A stretch of DNA of 64,000 nucleotides from Deinandra increscens subsp. villosa (taxonomy: Eukaryota > Streptophyta > Magnoliopsida > Asterales > Asteraceae). Below the pieces are notes generated by a model, which saw only the letters and a list, made by a program, of their open reading frames with translations, did not search any database and was not told the DNA's origin. The DNA is taken from the NCBI GenBank assembly GCA_039602395.1, contig JBCNJP010000007.1, forward strand, positions 126,158,952 to 126,222,951, in the 5' to 3' direction. Below are positions 35,791-48,718 of the stretch, one piece after another; within the stretch, counting starts at the first letter, position 1, and every line of letters starts with the position of its first letter. A program made the translations under genes and the position numbers.

Positions 35791-36609
35791 GCTAGCTGTG
35801 TGTGTCTATCGATCCAGGCGAGAAATTTCGTGATTTCTTCTTCATCACATCACCTTTCTGGTCGAGATCTCCCTCTCTCTCTCTCTCACTAATACGCACA
35901 ATCTGCTGTTATACGAATCCGGAATAGAATTTTCAATTTTATGTAAGTTCACATTTCTCAATGTTAATTTGTTTTTTCTCTAAATTTGTAGCTACACGAT
36001 GATGTTTGTGAATATTACGAAGCTTCGATCTTCTTGTCTGTTGAATGATTTTGAGATTTGGCTCATTTCACGACGGAAATTGTTTATTTCGCTTAGATCT
36101 GGTTAAGTGTTTGATCTGCAGAAGCGAACTCGTGTAAATCTCAATTTGATACGAGGAAATGCGTGATTTGTTCTAGATCTGGTTAGTGTGTGTTCATGTT
36201 TTAGGTTTAATGTGCCATATTACGCATCAGTTGATCGTCATTTAGTTCGATTTCCAGTCTGATTAGAGTTTTAGGTCAGTAATTAGTTCGACATTTGGTG
36301 TTTATAATGGATGTTGATCGTGATCTCCTTAGATTAGTTGATTATAAACCCTCTCCTTTTGTTTTTTATTGCATATTTTGTACTTTTAGGAAATTAGCCA
36401 TTTGTTATTATTGATCCTGCATTCCTGTAGATCATTGTTTATATCTGTTAAACATCCAACATGCTGTTTGGAAATTATGTGTTTTCTGTGCTGTTATATC
36501 AAAAATTGTTTGTGACTTCTCCATAGTGTGTTCAGTTTTCATAAAGTTTTTCATCATGTGAAAATTTTTTAGTTAAATTTTGATCTGTTTACATGGTGAT
36601 AGATCCGGT

Positions 36610-38728
36610 ATGGCTAATTACACGCCAAAGAACATCCTTATCACGGGAGCTGCTGGCTTCATTGCCTCTCATGTTGCTAATCGGCTGATCAGAAACTACC
36701 CTGATTACAAGATTGTTGTGCTCGACAAGCTTGATTATTGCTCAAGTCTAAAGAACCTCAACCCTTCCAGACCTTCTCCCAATTTCAAATTTGTGAAGGG
36801 TGATATTGGTAGTGCTGATCTAGTCAACTACCTCCTGATCACTGAAAATATTGATACCATTATGCACTTTGCTGCACAGACCCATGTTGATAACTCATTT
36901 GGCAACAGCTTTGAGTTCACAAAGAACAACATCTATGGCACCCATGTGCTTCTAGAAGCCTGCAAAGTCACTGGTGGCCAGATCAGAAGGTTCATCCATG
37001 TGAGCACAGATGAGGTCTATGGTGAAACAGATGAGGATGCTGTTATTGGTAACCATGAAGCTTCACAACTTCTTCCTACAAACCCGTATTCAGCCACAAA
37101 AGCTGGTGCAGAAATGCTTGTTATGGCTTATGCTAGGTCTTACGGACTGCCTGTAATTACTACAAGAGGAAACAATGTTTATGGGCCAAACCAATTCCCA
37201 GAAAAACTAATCCCCAAGTTCATTCTCTTAGCTATGAGAGGAAAACCACTTCCAATTCATGGTGATGGTTCTAATGTAAGGAGTTACCTTTACTGTGAAG
37301 ATGTTGCTGAAGCTTTTGAAGTAATTCTTCACAAAGGAGAAGTTGGTCATGTTTACAACATTGGGACCAAACGGGAAAGAAGAGTTATTGATGTTGCAAA
37401 AGATATGTGCAAGCTTTTCAATATGGATCCTGATTCAAGCATCAAGTTTGTAGAAAACAGACCTTTCAATGATCAAAGATATTTCTTAGATGATGAGAAA
37501 TTGAAGAGCTTGGGTTGGTCCGAAAGGACCATTTGGGAAGAAGGTTTGAAAAAGACCATCGAGTGGTACACCAGTAACCCTAATTGGTGGGGAGATGTGT
37601 CTGGAGCACTTCTTCCTCATCCAAGAATGTTAATGATGCCAGGTGGTGTTGATAGACTTGTTGATGGACCTGAAAATGCTGAATTTGATTCAGCTAACTT
37701 GGCAATCAATACTTCTCAGATTGGCGTCCAGGTTTCTAAATCAAAAACAAGCATTTCTTCCAAGAAACCAACTTTGAAGTTCTTGATTTATGGGAAAACA
37801 GGTTGGATCGGGGGCTTACTTGGGAAATTATGTGAGAAACAACAAATTCAATACGAGTATGGAAAAGGTCGTTTGGAAGATCGTTCACAACTTTTGGCTG
37901 ATATTCAAACTATTAAACCTACTCATGTTTTTAATGCTGCTGGTGTTACTGGCAGACCAAATGTTGATTGGTGTGAATCTCACAAAACAGAAACTATTCG
38001 TGCCAATGTTTCGGGCACACTCACTTTAGCAGATGTCTGCAGAGAACACGGGCTCTTACTGATCAATTTCGCAACTGGTTGCATTTTTGAATATGATGCT
38101 AAACATCCTGAAGGTTCTGGAATCGGTTTCAAGGAAGAAGACAAACCTAATTTCATTGGGTCATTTTATTCGAAGACCAAAGCCATGGTAATTACTGATT
38201 TATAATTTTTTTCAATCATTTCTTCATACATATATGATATATCAGATATATATATATATAATCATATATATCATGTGTTCACAGGTGGAGGAGCTTTTGA
38301 ATGAATATGATAATGTTTGCACCCTTCGAGTCCGAATGCCAATATCATCAGATCTCAACAACCCACGCAATTTTATCACTAAAATAGCCCGTTACGATAA
38401 GGTCGTGAACATCCCAAACAGCATGACTATCTTGGATGAGCTTTTACCAATTTCAATCGAGATGGCAAAGAGGAATCTTAGAGGAATCTGGAACTACACA
38501 AATCCTGGGGTGGTAAGTCACAATGAGATTCTTGAAATGTACAAGAAGTACATAAACCCAGAATTTAAGTGGGCAAATTTCACACTGGATGAACAAGCCA
38601 AAGTGATTGTGGCCCCCCGAAGCAATAACGAGTTGGATGCATCAAAGTTGAAGAAGGAGTTCCCTGAGTTGCTTTCTATCAAGGAGTCGTTGATCAAGTA
38701 CGTATTCGAACCAAACAAAAAACATTAA
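36610..38728 (+). CDS. RHM1: UDP-rhamnose synthase RHM1, copy B
   Basis: Coding exons are 36610-38187 and 38285-38728, 673 residues, the same architecture as copy A. Both nucleotide-binding motifs (GAAGFIA, GKTGWIGG) and both YxxxK sites are intact. The 5'UTR intron is 35943-36602 and ends GATAG instead of GACAG; both are valid acceptors. Eleven coding differences from copy A were counted, all synonymous (for example GCA/GCT in Ala23, AGA/AGG in Arg176), so both copies look under protein-level constraint. Upstream and 3'UTR sequence is also near-identical, so both copies should share most regulation except for the private insertions and TATA difference. Confidence 0.96.
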
Positions 38729-40681
38729 TAATATTTGATTCTTTATTAGAATTTGTAAAACCGAAGATTCACTTGTGTTTGGTTACTTGGTCCTCCTCCT
38801 CCTGTATGGTTTGGATTATACATCTGTAATGTTTAAAGTCTTTCCCTTCCTAGTAAGCAGTATATCATCAGTCATCACATCACACTGAGATTATATTTTG
38901 ATTCATCCTCATTTGTCTCAACTACATTTAGTTGAATATTTTCACTTTTATTTGTTAAAACCGCTAGCGGCAGTCTTGTACTATTGGATTTTCTTGAAGA
39001 TTTGATATTTTTTTAGTATGAATTTATCTGTGTGATTGTGTGTGAAATCTTGATCTCTTCATGTCATGTGTGTGAACTCAAACAAGCTTTTGTTTGATTT
39101 GGGAGGATGTATTGCTTCACTATGGTTCATGAGTTGCAGCCCAATGTAAGTTCAAACTGGTCAGGGCTTGGTCCCTATTCCTCAGGCAGACGGCAGACCC
39201 TCTCTTCTATCTTTCAAAATCGGTTGGGTCCAGTTGACCAAGACTCGTGGGAGTATGAGATGTAGAAACTAATGTTTGGAAGTGTTAGGTAGTTTTAGAT
39301 TATTCACCGAGGTTTATAAATAAACTAGATGTAAACTATTCACTCGTTGTCGCAAGGATATCATGGAAATACAAGACACTAACCTTGCTAAATTGCAATA
39401 TAAAGAAAAAAGAATACAAAAAGACTTTAAATTGACAATGGTTGGAAACTAAAGCAAAAGAAACCTAAAAGAAAAGAAAATGAGAAACAAGACAAAAAAT
39501 AATAAGATCGGCCTAGTAGAATTCGAATCTAGATCTGTGCTATGTTGGTACCGCTAGTCAAGGAAAATGCTTTACCACTACACTAATACACTAATGGAAC
39601 TGTTGTGATTAATCTTTGTAAACAAGCTATTTTCACAAATATAATTAGTTTCAAAAAACGTATATAAATAATCAGACTGACACCGACAGCCTTGATTATC
39701 GACTACAATAAGTTATCTATTCACCTCTTGATAATTGTATACATGTATCTTAACTCTATTAATTTGTTTACAGAGTATAAAATAAGATATAGTAATAATA
39801 AATGAAGTACTTGTAGAAACACTAGAAGATAATTTATTAACATGTAGCCAGACAATCACTTTAAAACGTATTTTTTCTGAACAATGACCAGATAATCTCT
39901 ATCCCAAATTAGTTATACTTTTTAAAATCACAAAACATAACATATGCACTTATTAAAATTTGAATTCACCATCTTATAATTGAAAATCATCATTTTATCA
40001 TCAAACTATCTTCTTAGAGACTATAAATGACACATGGTGGGCCTCGACTACTCCTACGGCTACCATTCAATTTGTGTGCTACTCCATCCCTCCTTTTGCG
40101 GCAAAATCCTCCTGTTTATTTCCCGGTTTGTAGTGACCAATGAAAGTGAATATGATTTACTTTTTAAAAAATGACCCCTGATAAACGGAAGCGTAGTAAA
40201 ACCTCGGATGAATACGAGCAAGGAGCCAAAACCGGCAATCCTTAGAGTTCTTGGAAAATCCTCCAAAGAAACCAATATTTTTAATCAAAATCAACCTCCT
40301 AATTACGAATTACAAAAGCCTTTAAGTAGACAAAGCAACTTGACCAGCAAGAAAAGAGAATTAGTGTTCAATAAGGAAACTAAATAATGAAATAAGAGTA
40401 TTTTAAATAAAGATAGATTAAAATCCTTAACCCAATGGGAACGGGTCTTGGACTTCCGGACAGGCTCGGGTCGGGTTCGTCTAGATTGTTATCATTCTTC
40501 CCTTCTTCAAAAAACTCGTCCTCAAGTTTCATTAGGGGAAGGATGTCGGAGAACTCGGTAACCTGATAGACCCAAGACCCAGCGGTCCAAACGGTGTGTG
40601 TTTAAAGTTGTCCGAGACAAACCGTACTATTTTTCTACTTATTTCTCTTTCCTATATGACACTTCAATTGACTATTACTCC
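38729..40681. other. Downstream part of segment B, no further gene
   Basis: It is homologous to 14243-16104, including the tRNA-like block (39519-39586). The stretch 39671-39790 is about 80 bases longer than its counterpart in copy A and differs in sequence, marking a local replacement or indel. Confidence 0.5.
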
Positions 40682-41181
40682 NNNNNNNNNNNNNNNNNNN
40701 NNNNNNNNNNNNNNNNNNNNNNNNNNNNNNNNNNNNNNNNNNNNNNNNNNNNNNNNNNNNNNNNNNNNNNNNNNNNNNNNNNNNNNNNNNNNNNNNNNNN
40801 NNNNNNNNNNNNNNNNNNNNNNNNNNNNNNNNNNNNNNNNNNNNNNNNNNNNNNNNNNNNNNNNNNNNNNNNNNNNNNNNNNNNNNNNNNNNNNNNNNNN
40901 NNNNNNNNNNNNNNNNNNNNNNNNNNNNNNNNNNNNNNNNNNNNNNNNNNNNNNNNNNNNNNNNNNNNNNNNNNNNNNNNNNNNNNNNNNNNNNNNNNNN
41001 NNNNNNNNNNNNNNNNNNNNNNNNNNNNNNNNNNNNNNNNNNNNNNNNNNNNNNNNNNNNNNNNNNNNNNNNNNNNNNNNNNNNNNNNNNNNNNNNNNNN
41101 NNNNNNNNNNNNNNNNNNNNNNNNNNNNNNNNNNNNNNNNNNNNNNNNNNNNNNNNNNNNNNNNNNNNNNNNNNNNNNNNN
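40682..41181. other. Assembly gap, exactly 500 N
   Basis: This is the second filler gap, again lying within a few bases of the end of RHM1 segment homology, so the right border of copy B is hidden too. Confidence 0.99.
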
Positions 41182-41674
41182 ACACTTGAGTTATCAAAAG
41201 TGTTTTGTTTTCATCTGATTACTTCGTTATATTTTTTGTAGTTGTAGGCTACGTTTTGATGATTTTGTTTCGGCTCACCCCCACCTTAGACTGTAACTCC
41301 TCTTTATTTTTTTTTTCTTGATGTATAAATTTATAAATTTTAACGGTTTAAAGAAGTTAATGCTTATAGGATCTTAAAAGAATAAATTTCTATTAAAAAT
41401 GTTTAACTTATATAACTTAAATTAAAAATGTTTAACTTATATAACTTAATTATTACTCATTTATTTGATTTAAATGTGTTACTTATCCCTTGAAATCTAA
41501 CTAAAATTTTAACTTAAAGGTGATGTTGAATTTTAAACTCACTATTAAACGTGACTTAATCATAACTTAGTGGAAACAAATTTAGAAAATAAGTGAGTAA
41601 TATGTCTCGTACATTACACGTGAATACGTATAAAAAAAGTATCAGAAAATTAAAGGAATCACAGAAACATGTTA
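41182..41674. other. AT-rich stretch, nothing recognised
   Basis: A short direct repeat (AAAAATGTTTAACTTATATAA) near 41394-41446 is the only structure seen. Confidence 0.45.
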
Positions 41675-44600
41675 TTATATCAAACATATGAATGATATTG
41701 TTATCAACAACAATTTGCAAAGAGGTTTTGTAATTTTACTAAAATCCTTAATAAATCTTCTATAGAAATCGGCGTGTCCCTGAAAAGCCCTTATACCCTT
41801 GACATTTGTCGGGGGTGGTAGAGTTGAAATAACTTTAAATTTTACCTGGTCCACTTCCATCCCCCGACTTGACACAAAGTGGCCCAAAATAATTCCCTCT
41901 TGGACCGTAAAGTGACTTTTCTTCCAACTTAAGACCATATTCGTTTTAGTGCATCTATCTAAAACTTTAGTCAATTGGTCTAAACAAGCTTCAAAGAATG
42001 TACCAAAAATCGAGAAATCGTCCATAAAAAATTCTAAAGAATCCCCGACCATATCAGAAAAAATACTCATCATACATCATTGAAAAGTGGCCGGGGCATT
42101 GCATAACCCAAATGGCATTCTCCTAAAAGCAAAAGTACCATAGGGGCATGTGAAGGTGGTCTTTTGTTGGTCATCGGGGTCAATGGCAATTTGGTTGTAC
42201 CCCGAGTAACCGTATAGAAAACCATAATACTTTTGACCAGACATTTTCTCAATAATTTGGTCAATAAAAGGCAACAGAAAATGGTATTTAGAAGTTGCGC
42301 TATTCAACTTTCTATAATCAATGCAAATCTCCACCCGGCTACCGGTCGAGTGGCTATTTCATCACCTTTTTCGTTTCTGATTATCTGAATGCCTGCTTTC
42401 TTTGGGAGAGTGCTATCTGAAATCGGGTATATGATGCCCCGCGTCCAACCACTTCAGGACCCCCTTCTTGACAACTTTTCGCATGTTGGGGTTCAATCTC
42501 CTTTGTGCATCTCTTAACGGTTTTGCTCCATCATCGACGATAATTTTGTGCATCACAATTGAGGGACTAATACCCTTTAAATCCGCTATCGTCCATCCTA
42601 TTGGTGTTATCCGCTCAAGCAACACCTTGATCAACGCACTCTCCTGCTCTTCAAATAAACCTGCAACAATGATAACAGGAAGTGTATTATTATCACCAGC
42701 AAATGCATATCTAAGGTGTCTAGGTAATTATTTTAATTCTAAATCAGGTGGTGATTCAAGTGATGGTTTTAATTTAGAATCAATGTGGCGGTCTTTACTC
42801 CTGAACCGCTAGCAACTACTGTCTCTCTTCTTCTTCCTCCAGCTCCTTTACTAAACTTGCATTAGCACGCTCCTCGGTAGTTCCATCTTCCTCATTGCAA
42901 GCAAAATAAGGAGAGACGGTTTCATCGACAACGTCCGCTCGAAAGCATTCATCGTCTTTCCGGGGGTCAGAAACATTGCCAAAAACACTCAATCTTATCT
43001 TACGGTTGCCAAATGTCATATCAACGGTGCCTAATTTGCAATCAATTTGTGAATGTCTCGTGGCTAAAAATGGTCGGCCCAAAATTACTGTTGGTTGAGA
43101 ATCTTTTTCGACTGACATATAATCTAAGACCAAAAAAGTCTACTGGATAGAAAAATTCATCAACTTTGACAATGACATCCGTTAACACTCCCCAGGGTAG
43201 CTTTGGGGTCAAGTTAGCCAAAATCACCGTAGTGTTGGCTTTTTTCAAATGTCGAAATCATATTGATCGTACAAGCTCCCTAGTAATATGCTAACATTAG
43301 CTCCAATATCCAATAGGGCACGAGTCATTTGAAAGTCACCAACTTGAATTGAAACATTGGTGCCCCTGGATCTAGCAACTTTTGAGGCAAAATACCTGAA
43401 ATAACAACACTCACTTCTGAATTTGCATCAAGTCGTATTGGCATTTTGTAAAACGTTTTTTGAGTGCACAAATCTTTCAGGTACTCTACATAGGTCGGTA
43501 CTTGTTTAATTGCATCCAAAAGAGCTAAATTTATTTTTACTTATTTAAACACCTCCCACGTTTCTTCTTGATGTGACCCTCTTTTGTTAATTTCTTTTTG
43601 TTTCATGGGTTCAATTAATGCTTTGATTCTTTTTCTTTTTCATCCATTACCCTATTTTTTTTACTCTTGAAAAGTGACGCGCTTTTTACTCTTAGGACTA
43701 ACAGGTTTGTTTTCAGCCGGTTTTTCACTCTCACTAATTTTCTCTTCATCATCACTTACCCAATCCTCGACAACCCCATCAACTTTCGTTGGAGGTGCCC
43801 GCACCTTATTATCTACTAACTTACCTGACCACAACGTGGTGACTTTGTTGATTGGAACGTTCTGAGTGGTCGTAGAGCTCGACGATTGATGTTGTGGATT
43901 GACCATCGTATCACTTAGAAGCTTACCTGGCTCTCATCTTGAATTTTCCGTTGCTACTTGACCCATTTGCTTCTAAAGAGCTGCAACAGACTTCTCTTGC
44001 ACCTTAAATCGTCGTTCAAAGCTTTTGTTGCTGTCAACTAATGATTTCATCGTCTCGGTAAGGATTGTAAGTTGAGCTTGAGTTGCTTAAAACCCATTAT
44101 CTTGCTTTGGTTGGGACTGTTGGTAAGTCCTGGACTGTTGGTTTGAATTATTCCGTTGATAGCCTCCTGAATTGTACCCTTAACGGTTTTAGTAGTGCTG
44201 GTGTTGTTGTCCTCCACCCTGCACATTGGAACCTTGAAATCCAGGATTCGGTTGATTGTTTGCATCAACATACCTGAAATTCGGGTGATTTCGCATATTC
44301 GGGTGGTAGGTGTTGGGGTTAATATCAAACGGGTTCCCTTGAACATAACTGACATCCTCCTGCACGCTGCCCATAGATGGACATTGATTTGCATAGTGTC
44401 CCAATTCTTCACATGTTGTGCAGACCACGAATGTTGTTGACGCTCTTGCTTCCTCACTTCCCCCACCAACTTTGAGTTAATTAAGTTACATGTTTATCTA
44501 ACAGTGCATACTTTTTTTTTCCCAATTTCTCATATTTCTAATCTGCACCATAATCCGCTGCCTTGAGTGCTACATTTGGTCTTATAGCTAATTGAGCATG

Positions 44601-45521
44601 TTTTTTCGATGTTGTAGACATTTGCTCAAGGTGTGCCCAATCATCTGCCTCGGGATTTGTCAGAAAAGTCCCATTGCTAATTGCCAGCAAGTCTCTCACG
44701 CCCCCTGCAATAAACCGTCATAAAAACATTTAAGTAGATCCCACATTTCGAAGCCATGATAAGGATATTTTCTTAGCAATTCTTTAAATCTAGTAAAGGC
44801 CTCATGAAAGCTTGATCATTGTATGAAGCCTCTTATAGTTGCTCGTCCATCACTAGTTTTGCTCATAGGATAGTACTCCTTTAAAAATGCTTCTTACAAC
44901 TCAGCCCATGTGTATATACTTGATGCGGGTAAACTGTCAAACCATTGTCGGGCTTGATCCTTCAAGGTGAATGAAAACAACATCAATGTGACATCCTCTG
45001 GTGTAAATCCCGATCCTCCAACTGTGCTGTAAATGGACTCGAATGATCCTATATGTAGATACGACTACTCTGTATTTTTCCCATAAAACTCTGGCAAATA
45101 CCCTAAGTATTGAGATCTCACTTCAAATGCCCTGCCATTTTGTGAAATCGGGGTCACGACCGCTGAAGAACTCAACATGATGACGAGCTTAAAATGACTC
45201 TCGACTCCTTGAGCTCGAGCTAGTGTCCCTATCTTTGGTACTCCTCTTTTAATATGATTCTGATTTCCTCCTCGGTTGTTAAAACAATTGTGGTACACCC
45301 CGAGGATGTTGATTGTTGTGTATTGGAGCTTCTTGTCGAGGGTTAACCAGAGGTTGTTGTCGTCGTGGGTTAGCTTGCACCTCTGGTTGGTCCCTGTATT
45401 GGTACCCATTTTCTTCATCCGGGTCATACCAATTTTGGCCCCATTATTCCTCTTGTTGCTGCCAGTCTTGTTGATCAAAAATATGATTTTGCCATTTATT
45501 GGGCTGGCCATATATGAATAA
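41675..45521 (-). pseudogene. Decayed Ty3/gypsy retrotransposon relic (gag to reverse transcriptase)
   Basis: Reading leftwards on the minus strand, gypsy domains follow in order but in many broken frames. A gag N-terminal stretch lies near 45065-45120 (RSQYLGYLPEFYG) and a degraded gag core at 44600-45060. The knuckle Cys-x2-Cys-x4-His-x4-Cys (CTTCEELGHYANQC, about 44380-44422) and protease-like stretches at 42816-43519 follow. Reverse transcriptase comes last: RRLNPNMRKVV near 42490, IDYRKLNSATSKYH near 42300, FGLCNAPATFQ near 42090 and the active site FMDDFS near 42020. It stops before RNase H; no integrase or LTR was found. Domain style suggests the Athila/Tat side of gypsy. The frames cannot yield a polyprotein. 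Confidence 0.88.
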
Positions 45522-46311
45522 TACTAATTCTATCTCTCTTATCCTCGTAACCTATATCACAAATTTTGATGAAAACTATAGTGAAACCTCGTTTGGAGAT
45601 TGCCTATTCCTTTTTCTATAAGTGGTTGTGTGAAAGAAAAAGAAAATAAAACATTTTTATTTATTTATTTGAAATATGAATAAATTTGGTCAATGAAACG
45701 TGTGAGATTTAGAAAATGAAAAATAAATTTAGATAATTAATGATTTTTAGTTAAATTATACGGCTATAAATGCCCTTATAATCGTGCGAGTTTAGTAAAT
45801 GAGTTGTGTTTGTTGGTGGTGTAATATGTACAGTCGTGTAACAAAGGTTTTCTTTATTCTTTTATTTTCATTCGCAATGAATTTAACATAAAGTTGGTGG
45901 TATAATAGATACAATCATGTAACATACTTTTTATACGTTTCATATACGCAACTCTAGTATGTTATGTGTTCTTAGTCGATACATATGTAGTTCAAGTATA
46001 TTTGTATTCTTTGTCGATAGACATCTATGAAAATTCACAAGTTATATCTATGCAAGTATGCAACAACAAAGTTACATACACACAAATCGACAAGTTATAC
46101 ATATGTAAGAAGTAACAACAAAGTTATATATGGTTTTATTATGATTGGGATATTAAACTAAACTATTCAAATGTTTTCACAAGTAAATGTTGCAACTTGC
46201 AAGTACAACTATATAAATACAAGACTATCCACAACTCATCATCATATCCGAACAAATCCGTTAGTGACGTGGATTTCAAAAAACAAAAAAAAAATAGACA
46301 TGGCCTATTGG
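45522..46311. other. AT-rich stretch, no gene
   Basis: No coding frame or element end was recognised, although the right part may include remnants of the gypsy element's leader or LTR. Repeated short motifs (GTATAACATAC, CAAGTTATA) occur near 45900-46130. Confidence 0.4.
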
Positions 46312-46762
46312 CAATGTTTTAAAAACCGGTTTTTTAGTTGAACCGGAAAACCTTCCGGGGCCGGTTCGACCGGTCGGACCGGTTAGACCGGGTGGTTGAA
46401 CCGGTTAGGGGATTTATATATATTTTTTTATAAAAATGCTAATAAACTTGTACACCCCAACAAAAATAGTTAAAATAAAATTATAATCCATTCAAAAATA
46501 ATATCAAATATGTATTTCATAAGAAAATATAAGTTTTAAACTTTAAAAAATAATTTTAAAAAAAGTTAAAAAAAAAAAAAAAACAGAAAACCGGTTGAAC
46601 TGGACCGGTTGAACCGGAAAAAACCGGACAAAACCGGAAAACCGGCCGGTCTAACCCGGTCCGGTTAAACCCAAAAAACCGGATGTTAAAAAACCGGCTA
46701 GGTGGCCGGGTGACGGTTGAACCGGTCGAACCGGCCGGTTCGAACCGGTTTTTAAAACCTTG
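46312..46762 (-). mobile_element. Non-autonomous hAT-type element, CCGG-rich family, copy 2
   Basis: Ends CAATGTTTTAAAAACCGG and (reverse-complemented) CAAGGTTTTAAAAACCGG; perfect 8-bp duplication CCTATTGG (46304-46311, 46763-46770). The AT-rich core is the reverse complement of that in 413-811, so the two are family members in opposite orientation. No coding capacity. Confidence 0.9.
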
Positions 46763-46780
46763 CCTATTGGTCTGTTTGCG

Positions 46781-48709
46781 GAGTTTTTTTTCAAACTAGT
46801 GTAATTATAAAATTTATTTACCAAATAGGTGTAGTTAGAAAAATATTTACCAAATTAGGTGTTTTCTTGAAAAACCAACTTCTCACTCCAATTTTTATTG
46901 GATTAGTTTCCTATTTAAAACAACATCCTACCCATTTATTTAAATATACGTATATATTATATTCCTTGGTTTCTTTTCGTCGTTCCAATTGTTTGTCTGC
47001 TAATTTGAATACAATAACTTGAAAATATTAATCCTTTTGATAATCATTTGAGAAGTAGAGATTTCATTTGAATTTTTCTTTTATAATTTCACAGAAGAAT
47101 TTAAAGAACAAAGCAATTTTCATGTTTAGGTTTCTAAAGCACCATTTAAATTTGTAGACCATCGTGTAAGAAGTTGAAGTAGGTTTCTCAACCATCATTT
47201 AAATTTGAATGTTTAAGGGATTACAAAACATGCAAGAGGGTTGAGAAGATTTTAAATATAATCTTTTTATCAATAAAAATATAAATACGAAAAGAAATCT
47301 TTTTTTTTCTCAACCTATAAAATCGATGTTAAACTCATCATCAAACGAACTCCAAACTGGGGTAATACACACGATCCTAGTCGTTCGATATATCTTTTTT
47401 ATTTTTATAAACACTCTTTGGAGAAGTAAAGAAGAAGTTCCTTATAAAATAAAATAAAAACATTTTGTAGATTTATAAAAGTTTTTAAATTTTTCGTTAT
47501 ATTATAGATCGATGCTTTTGTTAACTATTCTTTAAATTGAAGTGTTTGTCTTGCCTCTCATACATATTTTTCTTAATCTTAACTTTTTTATTGTTTAATT
47601 TTTTTTAATTCACTGAACTGTTTTCTTAAACATTAGTTATGTTGGATAAATGTTTTTAGTTATTTGAAAAGAAAGTAAAGCTGTAGAAAATAATATACAC
47701 TCGAACATTTATAAAGAATAACTTTTTTAAATAAATTTGTTTTATCCAATAAAAATAAGAGTGAGAAACAGAGAGAGGTTCAAATAAGAAGTTTGTTTTG
47801 GGTAAGAAGGATAAGAAGGATTTTCAGCCATTGGATCTTTGATCTAATAAAAAAGGAACGAGGGGTATTTTAGTCTTAGCCACTTTTGTTGACTTTTTAC
47901 TCACTTCCCCCATTTTTTTCAAACATTCATAACTTTTACATACGACATTATTTTTTAAAAAAAATTACACCATAAAAACGAGCATTTTTTTATCTTTAAA
48001 ACGCGTATAGTATTGCTATATAAAATATGGAAAAAAAAATTACTCTTTCAATCTTTGACACAATGTTCAGGTCATTGTGTCATTGTGTCAAAATGTTCGA
48101 TCATTGTGTCATTGTGTCGTCGTGTCAAAAGTATATATAGTGTTGCTATATATAAAATTAAATAGTCTTTCGGTTTTTGGCACCATATGAAACAATGATC
48201 TAACAATTTTGACACAATATGACACAATAATCTAAACATTTTGACACAATGACACAATGACACAATGATCTGAACATTTTGATACAATCGAAAGAGTAAA
48301 TTTTTTTTTTATTTTATATATAACAACACTGTACGCGTTTTAAAGATAAAAAACGCTCGTTATTATGGTGTAATTTTTTTTAAAAAAATAATGTCGTATG
48401 TAAGAGTTATGAAGGTTTAAAAAATGGGGGGAATTTGATAAAAAGTCAAGAATACCCTTCTATCTATTGTTTTATTTAGCTTTTCTCTCTAATTCTACCC
48501 AGGAAAATTTTTGGCCATAGATCTTCATTTAATTGAAGATCTAATGGCTAAGATTCCTTCTTATCCTTCTTATCCAAACTAAACTTCTCACAATAACCCC
48601 ACCCGTGAGAAACAAAGAATTTTAGAAAACACCCATTTTGGTAAATATTTTTCAAATCACCCATTTTGGTAAATACTTTTTAAAATTACACCTAATTGGT
48701 AATAAACTC
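46781..48709. mobile_element. Mutator-like MITE, split by a second element
   Basis: A perfect 9-bp duplication CTGTTTGCG (46772-46780, 48710-48718) flanks long inverted terminal arms. The left arm (GAGTTTTTTTTCAAACTAGTG, then repeated TATTTACCAAA..GGTG units) matches the reverse complement of the right arm over about 130 bases. The right arm is interrupted by the element at 47771-48604. Nine-base duplications and long arms are typical of Mutator-like elements. Net length without the nested element is about 1085 bp, with no transposase. Confidence 0.85.
47771..48604. mobile_element. Mutator-like foldback MITE nested in the preceding element
   Basis: The element is flanked by a perfect 10-bp duplication GTGAGAAACA (47761-47770, 48605-48614). 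The two halves are largely inverted copies of each other, reaching to a centre rich in GACACAATGACACAATG repeats, so the whole 834-bp element could fold into one long hairpin. End sequences are imperfect (GAGAGAGGTTC and GGGTGGGGTTA on reverse complement). The 71-codon frame in the centre is a product of the repeats. Confidence 0.85.
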
Positions 48710-48718
48710 CTGTTTGCG

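Larger units (their letters stand above)
33563..40681. repeat. RHM1 segmental duplication, copy B
   Basis: This is the direct repeat of 8896-16104, starting at the same AATCATGATTTAGCGG border. It lacks the Helitron of copy A, carries a private 185-bp element (33960-34144), and extends about 20 bases further before its own 500-N gap. Left flanks of the two copies are unrelated. Confidence 0.95.

Noticed and set aside
48072..48287. A 71-codon frame in the foldback element
   Set aside because: It is a translation of GACACAATG repeats in the element centre.
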